Shown here: piece by piece, positions 51,442-59,822 of the stretch
How positions within the stretch are numbered: position 1 is the stretch's first letter
Layout of the letters: each line of letters begins with the position of its first letter
Assembly: GCF_014646115.1 (NCBI RefSeq)
Contig: NZ_BMMV01000015.1
Coordinates: 62,001 to 126,000, forward strand
DNA: 64,000 nt
DNA from: Streptomyces camponoticapitis
Lineage (GTDB): Bacteria; Actinomycetota; Actinomycetes; Streptomycetales; Streptomycetaceae
Reading direction: 5' to 3'
Position numbers and translations under genes: made by a program
The notes under the pieces: model-generated
The model's database searches: none
Told to the model about the DNA's origin: nothing
Seen by the model: only the letters and a program-made list of their open reading frames with translations

Positions 51442-53679
51442 GTGCACCTGCACAGCACCCGTCCGCCGTCGCGGAACACCCTGCTGACCATGGCCCTCGT
51501 CCTCGCGCTGACCGCCCCGGCCTCCGCGGTGTTCGCGGCCGGGGCCGATCCGTCGAGCACCAGGAGCGCCGCCGCGCCGACCGCGGAGACGGTCGTCGAC
51601 GTCACCGCTTTCGGCGCCGATCCGACGGGCGGCCGCGACAGCGCCGGCGCGGTGGCGAAGGCCATGCGGCAGGCGAAGCGGGTGAAGGGCCCGGTCCGCG
51701 TCCTGTTTCCGCGCGGCACCTATCAGATCTACCCCGAGCACGCCGAGCGCCGGGAGCTTTACGTCTCCAACACCGCGGGCGCCGACCAGACTTACCGCGA
51801 CAAGCGAATCGGCATCCTCGCCGAGGACATGCGCGACGTCACGATCGACGGCGACGGCTCGCACCTCCAGTTCCACGGGCTGATGACCGCCTTCGCCGTC
51901 ATCCGCTCGCGTGACGTCATGGTCGAGGACTTCGGTTACGACGTCACCGCGCCGAAGGTCGTCGACGCCACCGTCAGCGGCTCCGGGGTGTCCGACGGCA
52001 AGGCCTACCGCGTCCTGACCGTCCCCCGGGGCAACGGTTTCTCGGTGGCCGACAACAAGGTGACCTGGCTCGGCGAGAAGAGCCCGGCCACCGGCGAGCC
52101 GTACTGGTCGGGCGTCGACGGCATGGACTACACCCAGATCCACGACCCCTCGGAACAACGGAGTTGGCGCGGCGACAACCCTCTGTTCTCCGACGTCGCG
52201 TCGGTGAAGGACCTCGGCGGCAACCGACTGCGTATCGACTACACCACCTCGGCCGCCCCCACCGACCGCGGTCTCGTCTACCAGATGCGCGAGACAACCC
52301 GGGACACCCCGTCCGCTCTGTTCTGGGAGTCGCGGGACGTCACGGTCCGCGGACTCCAAGCGCGGTATCTGCACGGCTTCGGCTTCGTCGGCCAGTTCAG
52401 CGAGAACATCACCGTCCAGGACAACGAGTTCCGCACCGATCCCGCCTCCGGACGGAGCACGGCGGCGTTCGCCGACTTCGTCCAGATGTCCGGGGTCGGG
52501 GGCAGGGTGAAGGTCACCGGCAACGTCTTCGACGGCGCGCACGACGACGCGATCAACATCCACGGCACTTACCTGGAGGTCACCGGGCGGCCGGCGGACC
52601 AGAAGGTCCTCACCCTCGCGTACAAACACCCGGAGACGGCCGGGTTCCCGCAGTTCTACCCCGGTGACGAGGTGGAGATCGTGGACAAGCGGACCATGGC
52701 GCCGGTGCCCGGTCCGACGCCCAGGGTCGTCTCCGTCGACGGCCCGTCGGGCAAGGACCACGACAAGCCGCTCACCACGATGACGGTCACCTTCGACCGG
52801 GCGGTCCCGAGCTCCGTGACCGCCGGGAACTTCGTGGTGGAGAACACCACGTACACCCCGGCGGTGACCGTCAGCGGCAACACGTTCCGCAACATCCCCA
52901 CCCGCGGCATCCTGGTCACCACCCGGAAGCCGGTGGTCATCAAGGACAACGTCTTCGACGGGATGACGATGGCGAGCGTCTTCATCTCCTCCGACGCCTA
53001 CCAGTGGTACGAGTCGGGCCCGGTCAAGGACGTCCTGATCAGCCGCAACACCTTTCTGCGGCCGGCCTCCCCGGTGATCCTCGTGGAACCGACGAACCAG
53101 GTCGTGGATCCGGCGATGCCGGTGCACCACAACATCCGGGTACGGGACAACACCTTCCGGACGGGAGACGTACGGCTGCTCGACGCGAAGAGCGTCAGCG
53201 GTATCTCCTTCGAACGGAACAAGGTCGCCCGCCTGGACCGCCACACCGCCTTCGCCGCCGAGACGACGAACCCCTGCCCCGCGCCGGGCACCACCACCCG
53301 GGTGCGCGCCGTCCCGAAGGCGTCGGCGTACAGCACCTCGCTGTTCGCCTACCGGGGTTCGTCGGGCGCCGTGATCGAGGACAACCGCTTCGACAACGGC
53401 CTGAACCTGCGCGCCGACCTGAACGCCACCGACGCGGCCCAGGTCACCGGCGACGAGGTGGCCCTGGACGTCGACAACATCCTGCCGCTGCTGCCCTCGA
53501 CGCGCTGGACCAGCAGCGACCCGGAGGTCGCCACCGTCGACCGGAACGGCGAGGTCACCGCGGAGCGGGCCGGCGAAACCACCGTCACGCCCACGACGAG
53601 CAGCCGGCTCGGGACCGTCTCGGGCACCCCGGTCACGCTCACGGTCGGCGGGGACGCCACCTCGCCCGCCTGTGCGTAG
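51442..53679 (+). CDS. Secreted GH110-type alpha-1,3-galactosidase
   Basis: 745 residues from GTG 51442-51444, chosen because GGAG lies six bases upstream; ATG 51430 and GTG 51403 are in-frame alternatives without ribosome sites. A signal peptide (residues 1 to about 32) is followed by a right-handed beta-helix (about 50-640) with the acidic pair Asp 368-Asp 369 in AHDDAINIHG, a segment seen in GH110. A bacterial Ig-like domain ends the protein (about 655-740). Streptomyces avermitilis has a characterised GH110 alpha-1,3-galactosidase. It should remove alpha-1,3-galactose, including from linear alpha-Gal or blood group B-like ends. Divergent from the LacI gene. Confidence 0.82.
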   Translation: MHLHSTRPPSRNTLLTMALVLALTAPASAVFAAGADPSSTRSAAAPTAETVVDVTAFGADPTGGRDSAGAVAKAMRQAKRVKGPVRVLFPRGTYQIYPEHAERRELYVSNTAGADQTYRDKRIGILAEDMRDVTIDGDGSHLQFHGLMTAFAVIRSRDVMVEDFGYDVTAPKVVDATVSGSGVSDGKAYRVLTVPRGNGFSVADNKVTWLGEKSPATGEPYWSGVDGMDYTQIHDPSEQRSWRGDNPLFSDVASVKDLGGNRLRIDYTTSAAPTDRGLVYQMRETTRDTPSALFWESRDVTVRGLQARYLHGFGFVGQFSENITVQDNEFRTDPASGRSTAAFADFVQMSGVGGRVKVTGNVFDGAHDDAINIHGTYLEVTGRPADQKVLTLAYKHPETAGFPQFYPGDEVEIVDKRTMAPVPGPTPRVVSVDGPSGKDHDKPLTTMTVTFDRAVPSSVTAGNFVVENTTYTPAVTVSGNTFRNIPTRGILVTTRKPVVIKDNVFDGMTMASVFISSDAYQWYESGPVKDVLISRNTFLRPASPVILVEPTNQVVDPAMPVHHNIRVRDNTFRTGDVRLLDAKSVSGISFERNKVARLDRHTAFAAETTNPCPAPGTTTRVRAVPKASAYSTSLFAYRGSSGAVIEDNRFDNGLNLRADLNATDAAQVTGDEVALDVDNILPLLPSTRWTSSDPEVATVDRNGEVTAERAGETTVTPTTSSRLGTVSGTPVTLTVGGDATSPACA

Positions 53680-53726
53680 GACCTGATCCGCGGAGGCGGG
53701 GATTGATCGGCTGGTTGATCGGCGCG

Positions 53727-54719
53727 TCAGGCGAGGAGTTCGAGCGTGTCGATCAACCGGTTCGAGAAGCCGTACTCGTTGTCGTACCAGGCAACCACCT
53801 TGATGTGGCGGCCGTCGACCCGGGTGAGGGCCGAGTCGAAGATCGCCGAGGCCGGGTTGCCCGTGATGTCGGACGACACGAGGGCGTCCTCCGAGTACTC
53901 GATGATGCCGGCCATCGGCCCGTCGGCCGCTGTGCGGTAGGCCGCCAGCACGTCCTCGCGCGAGACGTCGCGGGCGACCGTCGTGTTGAGTTCCACGATC
54001 GAGCCCACCGGCACCGGCACGCGGATCGAGTCGCCCGAGAGCTTGCCGTTGAGCCTCGGCAGGACGAGGCCGATCGCCTTGGCGGCGCCCGTCGTGGTCG
54101 GCACGATGTTGACGGCGGCGGCGCGGGCACGGCGGGCGTCGCGGTGGGGAGCGTCCTGGAGGTTCTGCTCCTGGGTGTAGGCGTGCACGGTTGTCATGAA
54201 GCCGTGCTCGATGCCGGCGAGGTCGTCGAGGACCGCGGCCAGGGGGGCGAGGGCGTTGGTCGTGCACGAGGCGTTCGAGATGATCGTGTGCTTGGCCGGG
54301 TCGTACGCGTCGGTGTTGACCCCGAACGCGATCGTCGCGTCGGCGCCGGCCGACGGCGCGCTCACCAGCACCTTCTTCGCGCCCGCTTCGAGGTGGGCGC
54401 GGGAGGCCTCGGCGGAGGTGAAGCGGCCACTCGATTCGAGGACGATGTCGACGCCGAGTGCGGCCCATGGCAGCCGCGCCGGTTCGCGCTCGGCGAGGAC
54501 GGTGATGCGGCGGCCGTCCACCACGAGGGCGTCTCCGTCGACGGTGACCGGGCGGCCGAGCCGGCCGGCCGTCGAGTCGAAGGCGAGCAGGCGCGCGAGG
54601 TCGATGGGCTGGGTGAGGTCGTTGACGGCGACGACCTCGAGGTCGCTGCCACGTTCGAGCAGTACGCGCAGCGCGTTGCGTCCGATGCGGCCGAATCCGT
54701 TGATGGCGATACGAGTCAT
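53727..54719 (-). CDS. gap: Glyceraldehyde-3-phosphate dehydrogenase
   Basis: A 330-residue protein of normal length. It has the NAD-binding motif INGFGRIGRN, Asp 34 in VAVNDLT (favours NAD+), the catalytic SNASCTTNALAPL (Cys 152) and TTVHAYTQEQNLQD, and WYDNEYGFSNR at the C-terminus. It catalyses phosphorylating oxidation of glyceraldehyde 3-phosphate. Standing alone and outside the usual gap-pgk-tpi operon, it looks like a second GAPDH; the adjacent GlxA-type regulator may control it. Start ATG 54717-54719. Confidence 0.93.
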   Translation of the reverse strand: MTRIAINGFGRIGRNALRVLLERGSDLEVVAVNDLTQPIDLARLLAFDSTAGRLGRPVTVDGDALVVDGRRITVLAEREPARLPWAALGVDIVLESSGRFTSAEASRAHLEAGAKKVLVSAPSAGADATIAFGVNTDAYDPAKHTIISNASCTTNALAPLAAVLDDLAGIEHGFMTTVHAYTQEQNLQDAPHRDARRARAAAVNIVPTTTGAAKAIGLVLPRLNGKLSGDSIRVPVPVGSIVELNTTVARDVSREDVLAAYRTAADGPMAGIIEYSEDALVSSDITGNPASAIFDSALTRVDGRHIKVVAWYDNEYGFSNRLIDTLELLA

Positions 54720-54830
54720 GAGTGATGTCCCTTCGAGTCCCCTCCAGATTCGCGCGCCGCGGCCGGCCACGACGGCGGCGCGAACGCCATGGTTCGTAAG
54801 GATCACGCCAATGGGGGCGGGCCGGTCGGG

Positions 54831-55787
54831 CTACTCGCCCTGGGCGAAGGTGCGCCGGTAGGCGCTCGGCGTGGTGCCGAGCGTGCTCTGGAAGTGCAGC
54901 CGCAGGTTCGCGCCGGTACCGAGACCGACGTCGGTGGCGATCTGCTCGATGCTCAGCTCCGAGCGTTCGAGCAACTCGCGTGCGGCGTCGATCCGGGCGC
55001 GCATGATCCACTGCATCGGTGTGTACCCGGTGTCCTCGACGAAGCGCCGCGAGAACGTGCGCGGCGACACGGCCGCGTGCCGGGCCAGCGCATCGAGCGT
55101 GAGGTGTTCACCGAGGCGGCGCAGGGCCCATTCCCGGGTGGCGGCGAACCGTTCGCCGAGCGGCTCCGGCACCCGGCGCGGCACGTACTGCGCCTGCCCG
55201 CCGCTGCGGTAGGGGGCCGCGACCAGGCGCCGGGCCGCGTGGTTCGACGCGGCCACCCCGAGGTCGGAGCGCAGGATGTGCAGACACAGGTCGATGCCCG
55301 AGGCCGCGCCGGCCGATGTCAGCACGCTGCCCTCGTCCACGAACAGCACGTTCTCGTCGACCCGGACGAGCGGGTGCTTCGCCGCGAGCGCCCTCGTGTA
55401 GTGCCAGTGCGTGGTGGCTCGTCTGCCGTCGAGCAGGCCCGTGGCGGCGAGCGCGAAGGCACCCGTGGAGATGGCGGCGAGCCGCGCGCCCCTCTCGTGG
55501 GCCGCGATCAGCGCGTCGACGACCGGCTGCGGCGGATCGTCGCGGTCCGGGAAGCGGTAGCCGGGGATGAAGACGATGTCGGCCCACGCGAGGGCGTCGA
55601 GACCGTCGGCGACGTGGTACGAGAGCCCGTCACCACCGGTCACGGGACCGGGCGCGGCGCCGCAGACCCGTACCTCGTACGGCATGCTCTCGCGCGTCGT
55701 GAACACCTGCGCGGGAATGCCGACGTCGAGCGGTTTCGCACCCTCCAGGACGAGGACGGCGACACGATGCAGGCGGGGGGCTGGCAC
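54831..55787 (-). CDS. GlxA-family (DJ-1/PfpI plus AraC) transcriptional regulator
   Basis: 318 residues from GTG 55785-55787, which puts the family start (LHRVAVLVLEGAKPLDVG) at the N-terminus. A DJ-1/PfpI domain (about 5-170, with AISTGAFALAATGLLDGRRATTHW; no typical nucleophile Cys at the elbow) is followed by an AraC helix-turn-helix pair (about 215-310, LDALARHAAVSPRTFSRRF and IATDVGLGTGANLRLHFQ). It is 111 bp upstream of the GAPDH gene on the same strand; what it regulates is not shown. Confidence 0.88.
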   Translation of the reverse strand: MPAPRLHRVAVLVLEGAKPLDVGIPAQVFTTRESMPYEVRVCGAAPGPVTGGDGLSYHVADGLDALAWADIVFIPGYRFPDRDDPPQPVVDALIAAHERGARLAAISTGAFALAATGLLDGRRATTHWHYTRALAAKHPLVRVDENVLFVDEGSVLTSAGAASGIDLCLHILRSDLGVAASNHAARRLVAAPYRSGGQAQYVPRRVPEPLGERFAATREWALRRLGEHLTLDALARHAAVSPRTFSRRFVEDTGYTPMQWIMRARIDAARELLERSELSIEQIATDVGLGTGANLRLHFQSTLGTTPSAYRRTFAQGE

Positions 55788-55965
55788 GACACCCAGGGTA
55801 CGCGGCGGCCCTCCGGACCTGCGCGGACGCGGGACCGGAGCCCGCCGGAGCCGGAGCCCGGGGCGCGCGCCACGGTCCTGCCGGTCCGCGAAGCCGTCGG
55901 TCTCCGGCAACCGCCGGGCCGGTGCAGGACGTACGCCGCTTCCGCCGTGCCCGTTCGCGTGAACA

Positions 55966-56217
55966 GTGACCCTGCTGCGGCAGACCCGTACCGTGCACCG
56001 CGAACTCGGCCACCGCCTGCGCACGGACGCGGCGTACGTCAACTTCCCCGACCCGGATCTGCGCGACTGGCGGCACGCCTACTACGGCGGCAACTACGAG
56101 CGCCTGGTGGGGGTCAAGCGCCGGTACGACCCGGCGGGCCTGTTCCGCTACGCACAGGCGGTCGGCGGATCCGCTCCGGATCTCATCAGGCAGGGTGGAC
56201 ACCTGTCCGCGAGCTGA
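55966..56217 (+). pseudogene. C-terminal remnant of a berberine-bridge-type FAD oxidase
   Basis: The 83-residue frame carries only a BBE-type C-terminal domain: DAAYVNFPDPDLRDWRHAYYG, NYERLVGVKRRYDPAGLFRYAQAVG. In intact enzymes this follows a FAD-binding domain of about 400 residues, of which nothing is found upstream; the GlxA-type gene runs the other way from 55787. The fragment is probably left from a deletion. Its tail runs into the ribosome site of the next gene. Confidence 0.72.
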
Positions 56218-56230
56218 GGAGTTGCCTGAG

Positions 56231-57184
56231 ATGACCACACCCGCACCGCGTGAAACGGCGCGTCCCGTCGGGCAGGACCCGGCGGGTGCCCGGCGAGAGC
56301 CGGGACAGAGCCTGACCTGCCGAGTCCACGTATTCGATGTGGCGTCTCTTTCGGCCGCGGTCGTCGCCGAGTTCGACCGGACGACCTTCGAGGCGCCGAA
56401 CTGGGGGGCCGACGGCAACACGCTCTATCTGAACGGTGCGGGCGCGCTCTGGGCCCTCTCCCTCGACTCCCCGCTCACTCCGCGTCGCGTCGCGTACGAG
56501 GGGCTGCCGGATCTCAACAACGACCATGTCCTCGATCCTCGCGGTGACGCCATCTACATGTCCGCGACGGACGGGCACATCCACCACGGGCCGCTGGCCG
56601 GCGGCGGCCACCGCCGGGTCACGGACGAGCGGGACGTCCTGCACTACCTGCACGGGGTTTCGCCCGACGGGGAGAGGCTCGCCTTCGTACGGATCGACGG
56701 GTCGGGGGGTCCGGGCAGGCTCGCTCTGATCGGCTCCGACGGTGGTCCGGTCACGGTGGTGGACACGGGCGCGGGGCATCTCGACGGTCCCGAGTGGTCC
56801 CCCGACGGTGAATGGATCTACTTCAACACCGAGCGCTGGGCGTCGGGACCCGGGCACGCCCAACTGGCCAGGGTGCCGAGTGAGAACCCCTCCGCGGAGA
56901 AGGTCGAGCGGCTGATCTCGACCGGCACGGTGGACTGGTTCCCCCATCTCGCACCGGACGGCCGCCTGGCGGTGTATCTGCGGTATCCGGCGGGGACGGT
57001 GGGTCATCCCGGGGACGTCGATGTGGAGTTGGTCGTCGTCGACACAGCGGACTGGTCGGCGCCGCTGGCGCGCGTGCCGCTGCACGGCGGGCAGGGCACG
57101 ATCAACGTCAACAGCTGGAGCCCCGACTCCGGACGATTCGCCTTCGTCTCGTATCCGTCCTCCGACGACGCGCCCGTCCGCTGA
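56231..57184 (+). CDS. TolB-like beta-propeller protein
   Basis: 317 residues, ATG 56231 with GAGGAG about ten bases upstream. WD40-like PD40 repeats are readable: APNWGADGNTLYLNGAG, LDPRGDAIYMSATDG, VSPDGERLAFVRIDG, WSPDGEWIYFNTE, LAPDGRLAVYLRYP and WSPDSGRFAFVSYP. That gives about six blades without signal peptide or catalytic domain. Similar cytoplasmic propellers occur in many actinomycetes with unknown roles. It converges with the YjbQ gene. Confidence 0.82.
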   Translation: MTTPAPRETARPVGQDPAGARREPGQSLTCRVHVFDVASLSAAVVAEFDRTTFEAPNWGADGNTLYLNGAGALWALSLDSPLTPRRVAYEGLPDLNNDHVLDPRGDAIYMSATDGHIHHGPLAGGGHRRVTDERDVLHYLHGVSPDGERLAFVRIDGSGGPGRLALIGSDGGPVTVVDTGAGHLDGPEWSPDGEWIYFNTERWASGPGHAQLARVPSENPSAEKVERLISTGTVDWFPHLAPDGRLAVYLRYPAGTVGHPGDVDVELVVVDTADWSAPLARVPLHGGQGTINVNSWSPDSGRFAFVSYPSSDDAPVR

Positions 57185-57207
57185 GCACGCCCCAGGGCCT
57201 GCTCAGC
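57180..57207. terminator. Short convergent terminator hairpin
   Basis: GCTGAGCA (57180-57187) pairs with TGCTCAGC (57200-57207) over a 12-nt loop, spanning the gap between the convergent propeller and YjbQ genes and including both stop regions. Confidence 0.4.
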
Positions 57208-57625
57208 CCAGGAAGCTCAGCCGCACCTTCCGGTCCGGGTTGTCGGTGTTCGTGTCGACCAGACACACCGACTGCCATGTGCCCAGCTCCAGTCGGCCGG
57301 CGATCACCGGCAGTGTCGCGTGGGGTGGGACCAGGGCCGGCAGGACGTGGTCGCGGCCGTGGCCCGGGGAGCCGTGGCGGTGCTGCCAGCGGTTGTCCGC
57401 GGGGAGAAGGGTGTGCAGCGCGGCGAGCAGGTCGTCGTCGCTTCCGGCACCCGTCTCGATGACCGCGACACCGGCCGTCGCGTGCGGGACGAAGATGTGC
57501 AGGAGGCCGTCGCGGCCGGCCGCGGTCTCACGGAGGAACTGTTCGCACAGGTGCGTCAGATCCGTCACGGTCTCGTCGGTGCCGGTGGCGATGTTCAGAA
57601 TCCTGGTGGTGAAGGCGTCGGGCAT
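57203..57625 (-). CDS. YjbQ family protein
   Basis: 140 residues of normal family length. Hallmarks: FVPHATAGVAVIETGAGSDDDLLAAL, HRHGSPGHGRDHVLPALVPP and LGTWQSVCLVDTNTDNPDRKV. YjbQ proteins have thiamine-phosphate synthase side activity in vitro; the physiological role is unclear. Start ATG 57623-57625. It is divergent from the monooxygenase gene across 87 bp. Confidence 0.92.
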   Translation of the reverse strand: MPDAFTTRILNIATGTDETVTDLTHLCEQFLRETAAGRDGLLHIFVPHATAGVAVIETGAGSDDDLLAALHTLLPADNRWQHRHGSPGHGRDHVLPALVPPHATLPVIAGRLELGTWQSVCLVDTNTDNPDRKVRLSFLG

Positions 57626-57712
57626 GGATCCATCCTGCCGTCTCACGGGCGGGTGCGCGTGCGGGATGGCGCGTGCGGGATGATCCGCGCACCCTCGGCT
57701 GTTGGTAGAAAT

Positions 57713-58813
57713 GTGAACGATTTCGGGGTGGCAGAGGCGCGGGACACACCAACCGTGGACGTCGTGGTCATCGGCGCGGGCCAGGCGGGCCTGTCGAGCG
57801 CCTACCATCTGCGGCGCTCCGGGCTGGCGCCCGACCGGGACTTCGTCACGCTCGACCACTCCCCACGGCCTGGCGGCGCCTGGCAGTTCCGGTGGCCCTC
57901 GCTCACGTACGAGAAGATCCACGGGATGCACTCGCTGCCCGGCATGGAGCTGACCGGCGCCGACGGCAGCCGGCCGTCGTCCGAGGTGATCGGGGAGTAC
58001 TTCACCGCGTACGAGGAGCGCTTCGGCCTGCGTGTCCACCGGCCGGTGGATGTGGCCGCCGTGCGTGAGGGCGAGGGCGGGCGGCTGCGGGTCGAGACGT
58101 CGGAGGGCGTCTGGTCGACGCGGGCGCTGATCAATGCCACGGGCACCTGGGACCGGCCCTTCTGGCCGCGTTATCCGGGGCAGGAGACTTTCCGGGGCCG
58201 CCAGTTGCACACCTCCCGCTATCCCGGGCCCGCCGCGTTCGCCGGGCTGCGGGTGGTCGTCGTCGGTGGCGGGGCCTCCGGGACACAGCATCTGATGGAG
58301 ATCGCGGACGTGGCCGCCGGGACGACGTGGGTCACGCGCAGGCCGCCGGTCTTCCGGGAGGGGCCGTTCGGCGAGGAGCAGGGCCGGGCCGCCGTCGCGC
58401 TGGTGGACGAACGGGTACGGGCCGGGCTGCCGCCCCAGAGCGTGGTCTCGGTGACCGGGCTGCCGGTGAACGAGGCGATCACCCGGGCGCGCGGGCGGGG
58501 GGTGCTCGACCGGCTGCCGATGTTCGACCGGATCACCCCGTCCGGTGTGGTCTGGGACGACGGCCGGAGCGTCGAAGCGGATGTGATCCTCTGGGCCACC
58601 GGCTTCCGCCCGGCCATCGACCATCTGGCGCCGCTGGGACTGCGCGAGCCGGGTGGCGGTATCCGGGTCGAGAACACGCGTGCGGTACGGGACGAGCGGA
58701 TCCATCTGGTCGGGTACGGGCCTTCGGCCTCGACGATCGGGGCCAATCGCGCGGGCCGTGCGGCCGTACGCGACATCAGGGCCCTGCTGGAGCACGAGCC
58801 CGCGCTCGTCTGA
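57713..58813 (+). CDS. Flavin-containing monooxygenase / CzcO-like oxidoreductase
   Basis: 366 residues from GTG 57713-57715 (no strong ribosome site; GTG 57728 is an alternative). An FAD-binding VVVIGAGQAGLSSAYHL motif lies near the N-terminus and a second dinucleotide motif VVVVGGGASGTQHL in the middle. LWATGFRPAIDHLAPLGL near the C-terminus is typical of FMO-like proteins. Both motifs suit NADPH-dependent oxygenation or metal-resistance (CzcO-like) roles. No substrate clue is nearby. Confidence 0.85.
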   Translation: MNDFGVAEARDTPTVDVVVIGAGQAGLSSAYHLRRSGLAPDRDFVTLDHSPRPGGAWQFRWPSLTYEKIHGMHSLPGMELTGADGSRPSSEVIGEYFTAYEERFGLRVHRPVDVAAVREGEGGRLRVETSEGVWSTRALINATGTWDRPFWPRYPGQETFRGRQLHTSRYPGPAAFAGLRVVVVGGGASGTQHLMEIADVAAGTTWVTRRPPVFREGPFGEEQGRAAVALVDERVRAGLPPQSVVSVTGLPVNEAITRARGRGVLDRLPMFDRITPSGVVWDDGRSVEADVILWATGFRPAIDHLAPLGLREPGGGIRVENTRAVRDERIHLVGYGPSASTIGANRAGRAAVRDIRALLEHEPALV

Positions 58814-58892
58814 AGCCGCCCATGTCTGAAGTCGGCGGCCTCTGAACCGCGGTCCTCAGAGGGCGCGGCCGTCGATTCAGCGGGCAGGCGGG

Positions 58893-59741
58893 CTACTCCG
58901 TGGCGGAGCCCCTGTTCGCGTTGAACTCCGCCACGTTGCTCCGGTGCTCCGCGTAGTCGGCGGTGAAGCGGGTGTCCCCCGGTGCCACCGTCACGAAGTA
59001 CAGCCAGTCGCCCCGGGTCGGGCTGATCGCCGCCTTCATCGCCGCCTCCCCCGGATTGCCGATCGGCGTGGGCGGCAGCCCCCTCGACTCGTAGGTGTTG
59101 TAAGGACTCTCGGTCTTCGTGTCGGAGTGCGTGGTGTCGAGTGTGCTTCGGTTCAGGGCGTAGTTGAGGGTGGAGTCCATCTGGAGCGGCATGTCCTGGG
59201 CCAGCCTGTTGTGTACGACGCGCGCGACCCGGCCCATGTCGGCGGCCGTGTCGGCCTCCGCCTGCACGATGCTGGCGATCGTCACCGTCTGATAGACCGT
59301 CATCCCGTGGCGCCGCGCGCCCTCGGTGATGTTGTCGGCGCCGAACCGCTCCCGTGCCGTGTCGACCATGTAGCCGAGCACGCCGGCCGGGGTCGCTCCG
59401 GCCTCGACCGGATAGGTGGCAGGGAAGAGATATCCCTCCGGGTTGCGGCGGGCCGCGCCCGGCAGTTCGAGGCGGGCGTCCGTCGCCGCCTTCGCGGTCG
59501 TACCGGAAGGAACACCGAGGACCTTGTCGACGGAGGCGTACACCTGGGTCGCCCGTCGTCCCTCCGGGACGAGCAACGACACCGTCTTCCCCTTCTCGGG
59601 GGGCGGTTCTCCGACGAGCAGCACCGGCACGAGCACGGCCACCGCGACGGCCAGCACCGCCGTCACGATCAGGACCAGTCGGCCGCGGCGCGTCAGTCGG
59701 GTCCCGCGCCCGGATGCCACCCGTGGGGGCTCGTTCGTCAT
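58893..59741 (-). CDS. MltG/YceG-like endolytic murein transglycosylase, short form
   Basis: 282 residues with one N-terminal membrane helix (about 21-43). The YceG domain is clear: PEGYLFPATYPV, TIASIVQAEAD with the catalytic Glu (about 162), ARVVHNRLAQDMPLQMDSTLNY, YNTYESRGLPPTPIGNPG. MltG cleaves nascent peptidoglycan strands. Normal bacterial MltG is about 340 residues or more. Here the N-terminal LysM-like region is short, and no aroE/ruvX neighbours are present, so this is probably a paralogue and not the main cell-division copy. Confidence 0.88.
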   Translation of the reverse strand: MTNEPPRVASGRGTRLTRRGRLVLIVTAVLAVAVAVLVPVLLVGEPPPEKGKTVSLLVPEGRRATQVYASVDKVLGVPSGTTAKAATDARLELPGAARRNPEGYLFPATYPVEAGATPAGVLGYMVDTARERFGADNITEGARRHGMTVYQTVTIASIVQAEADTAADMGRVARVVHNRLAQDMPLQMDSTLNYALNRSTLDTTHSDTKTESPYNTYESRGLPPTPIGNPGEAAMKAAISPTRGDWLYFVTVAPGDTRFTADYAEHRSNVAEFNANRGSATE

Positions 59742-59822
59742 GCGGGCACGCTAACCCGGACAAACCACATATTCCGGTACAGCGGCGGCGCTGCCCCGTG
59801 TGTCTCGCGGGTGGCCGCCCGG

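Noticed and set aside
51289..55011. 1240-codon minus-strand open frame across the GH110-type and GAPDH genes
   Set aside because: Runs antisense to the beta-helix enzyme and in the wrong frame of GAPDH; low-complexity Arg/Gly/Val product.
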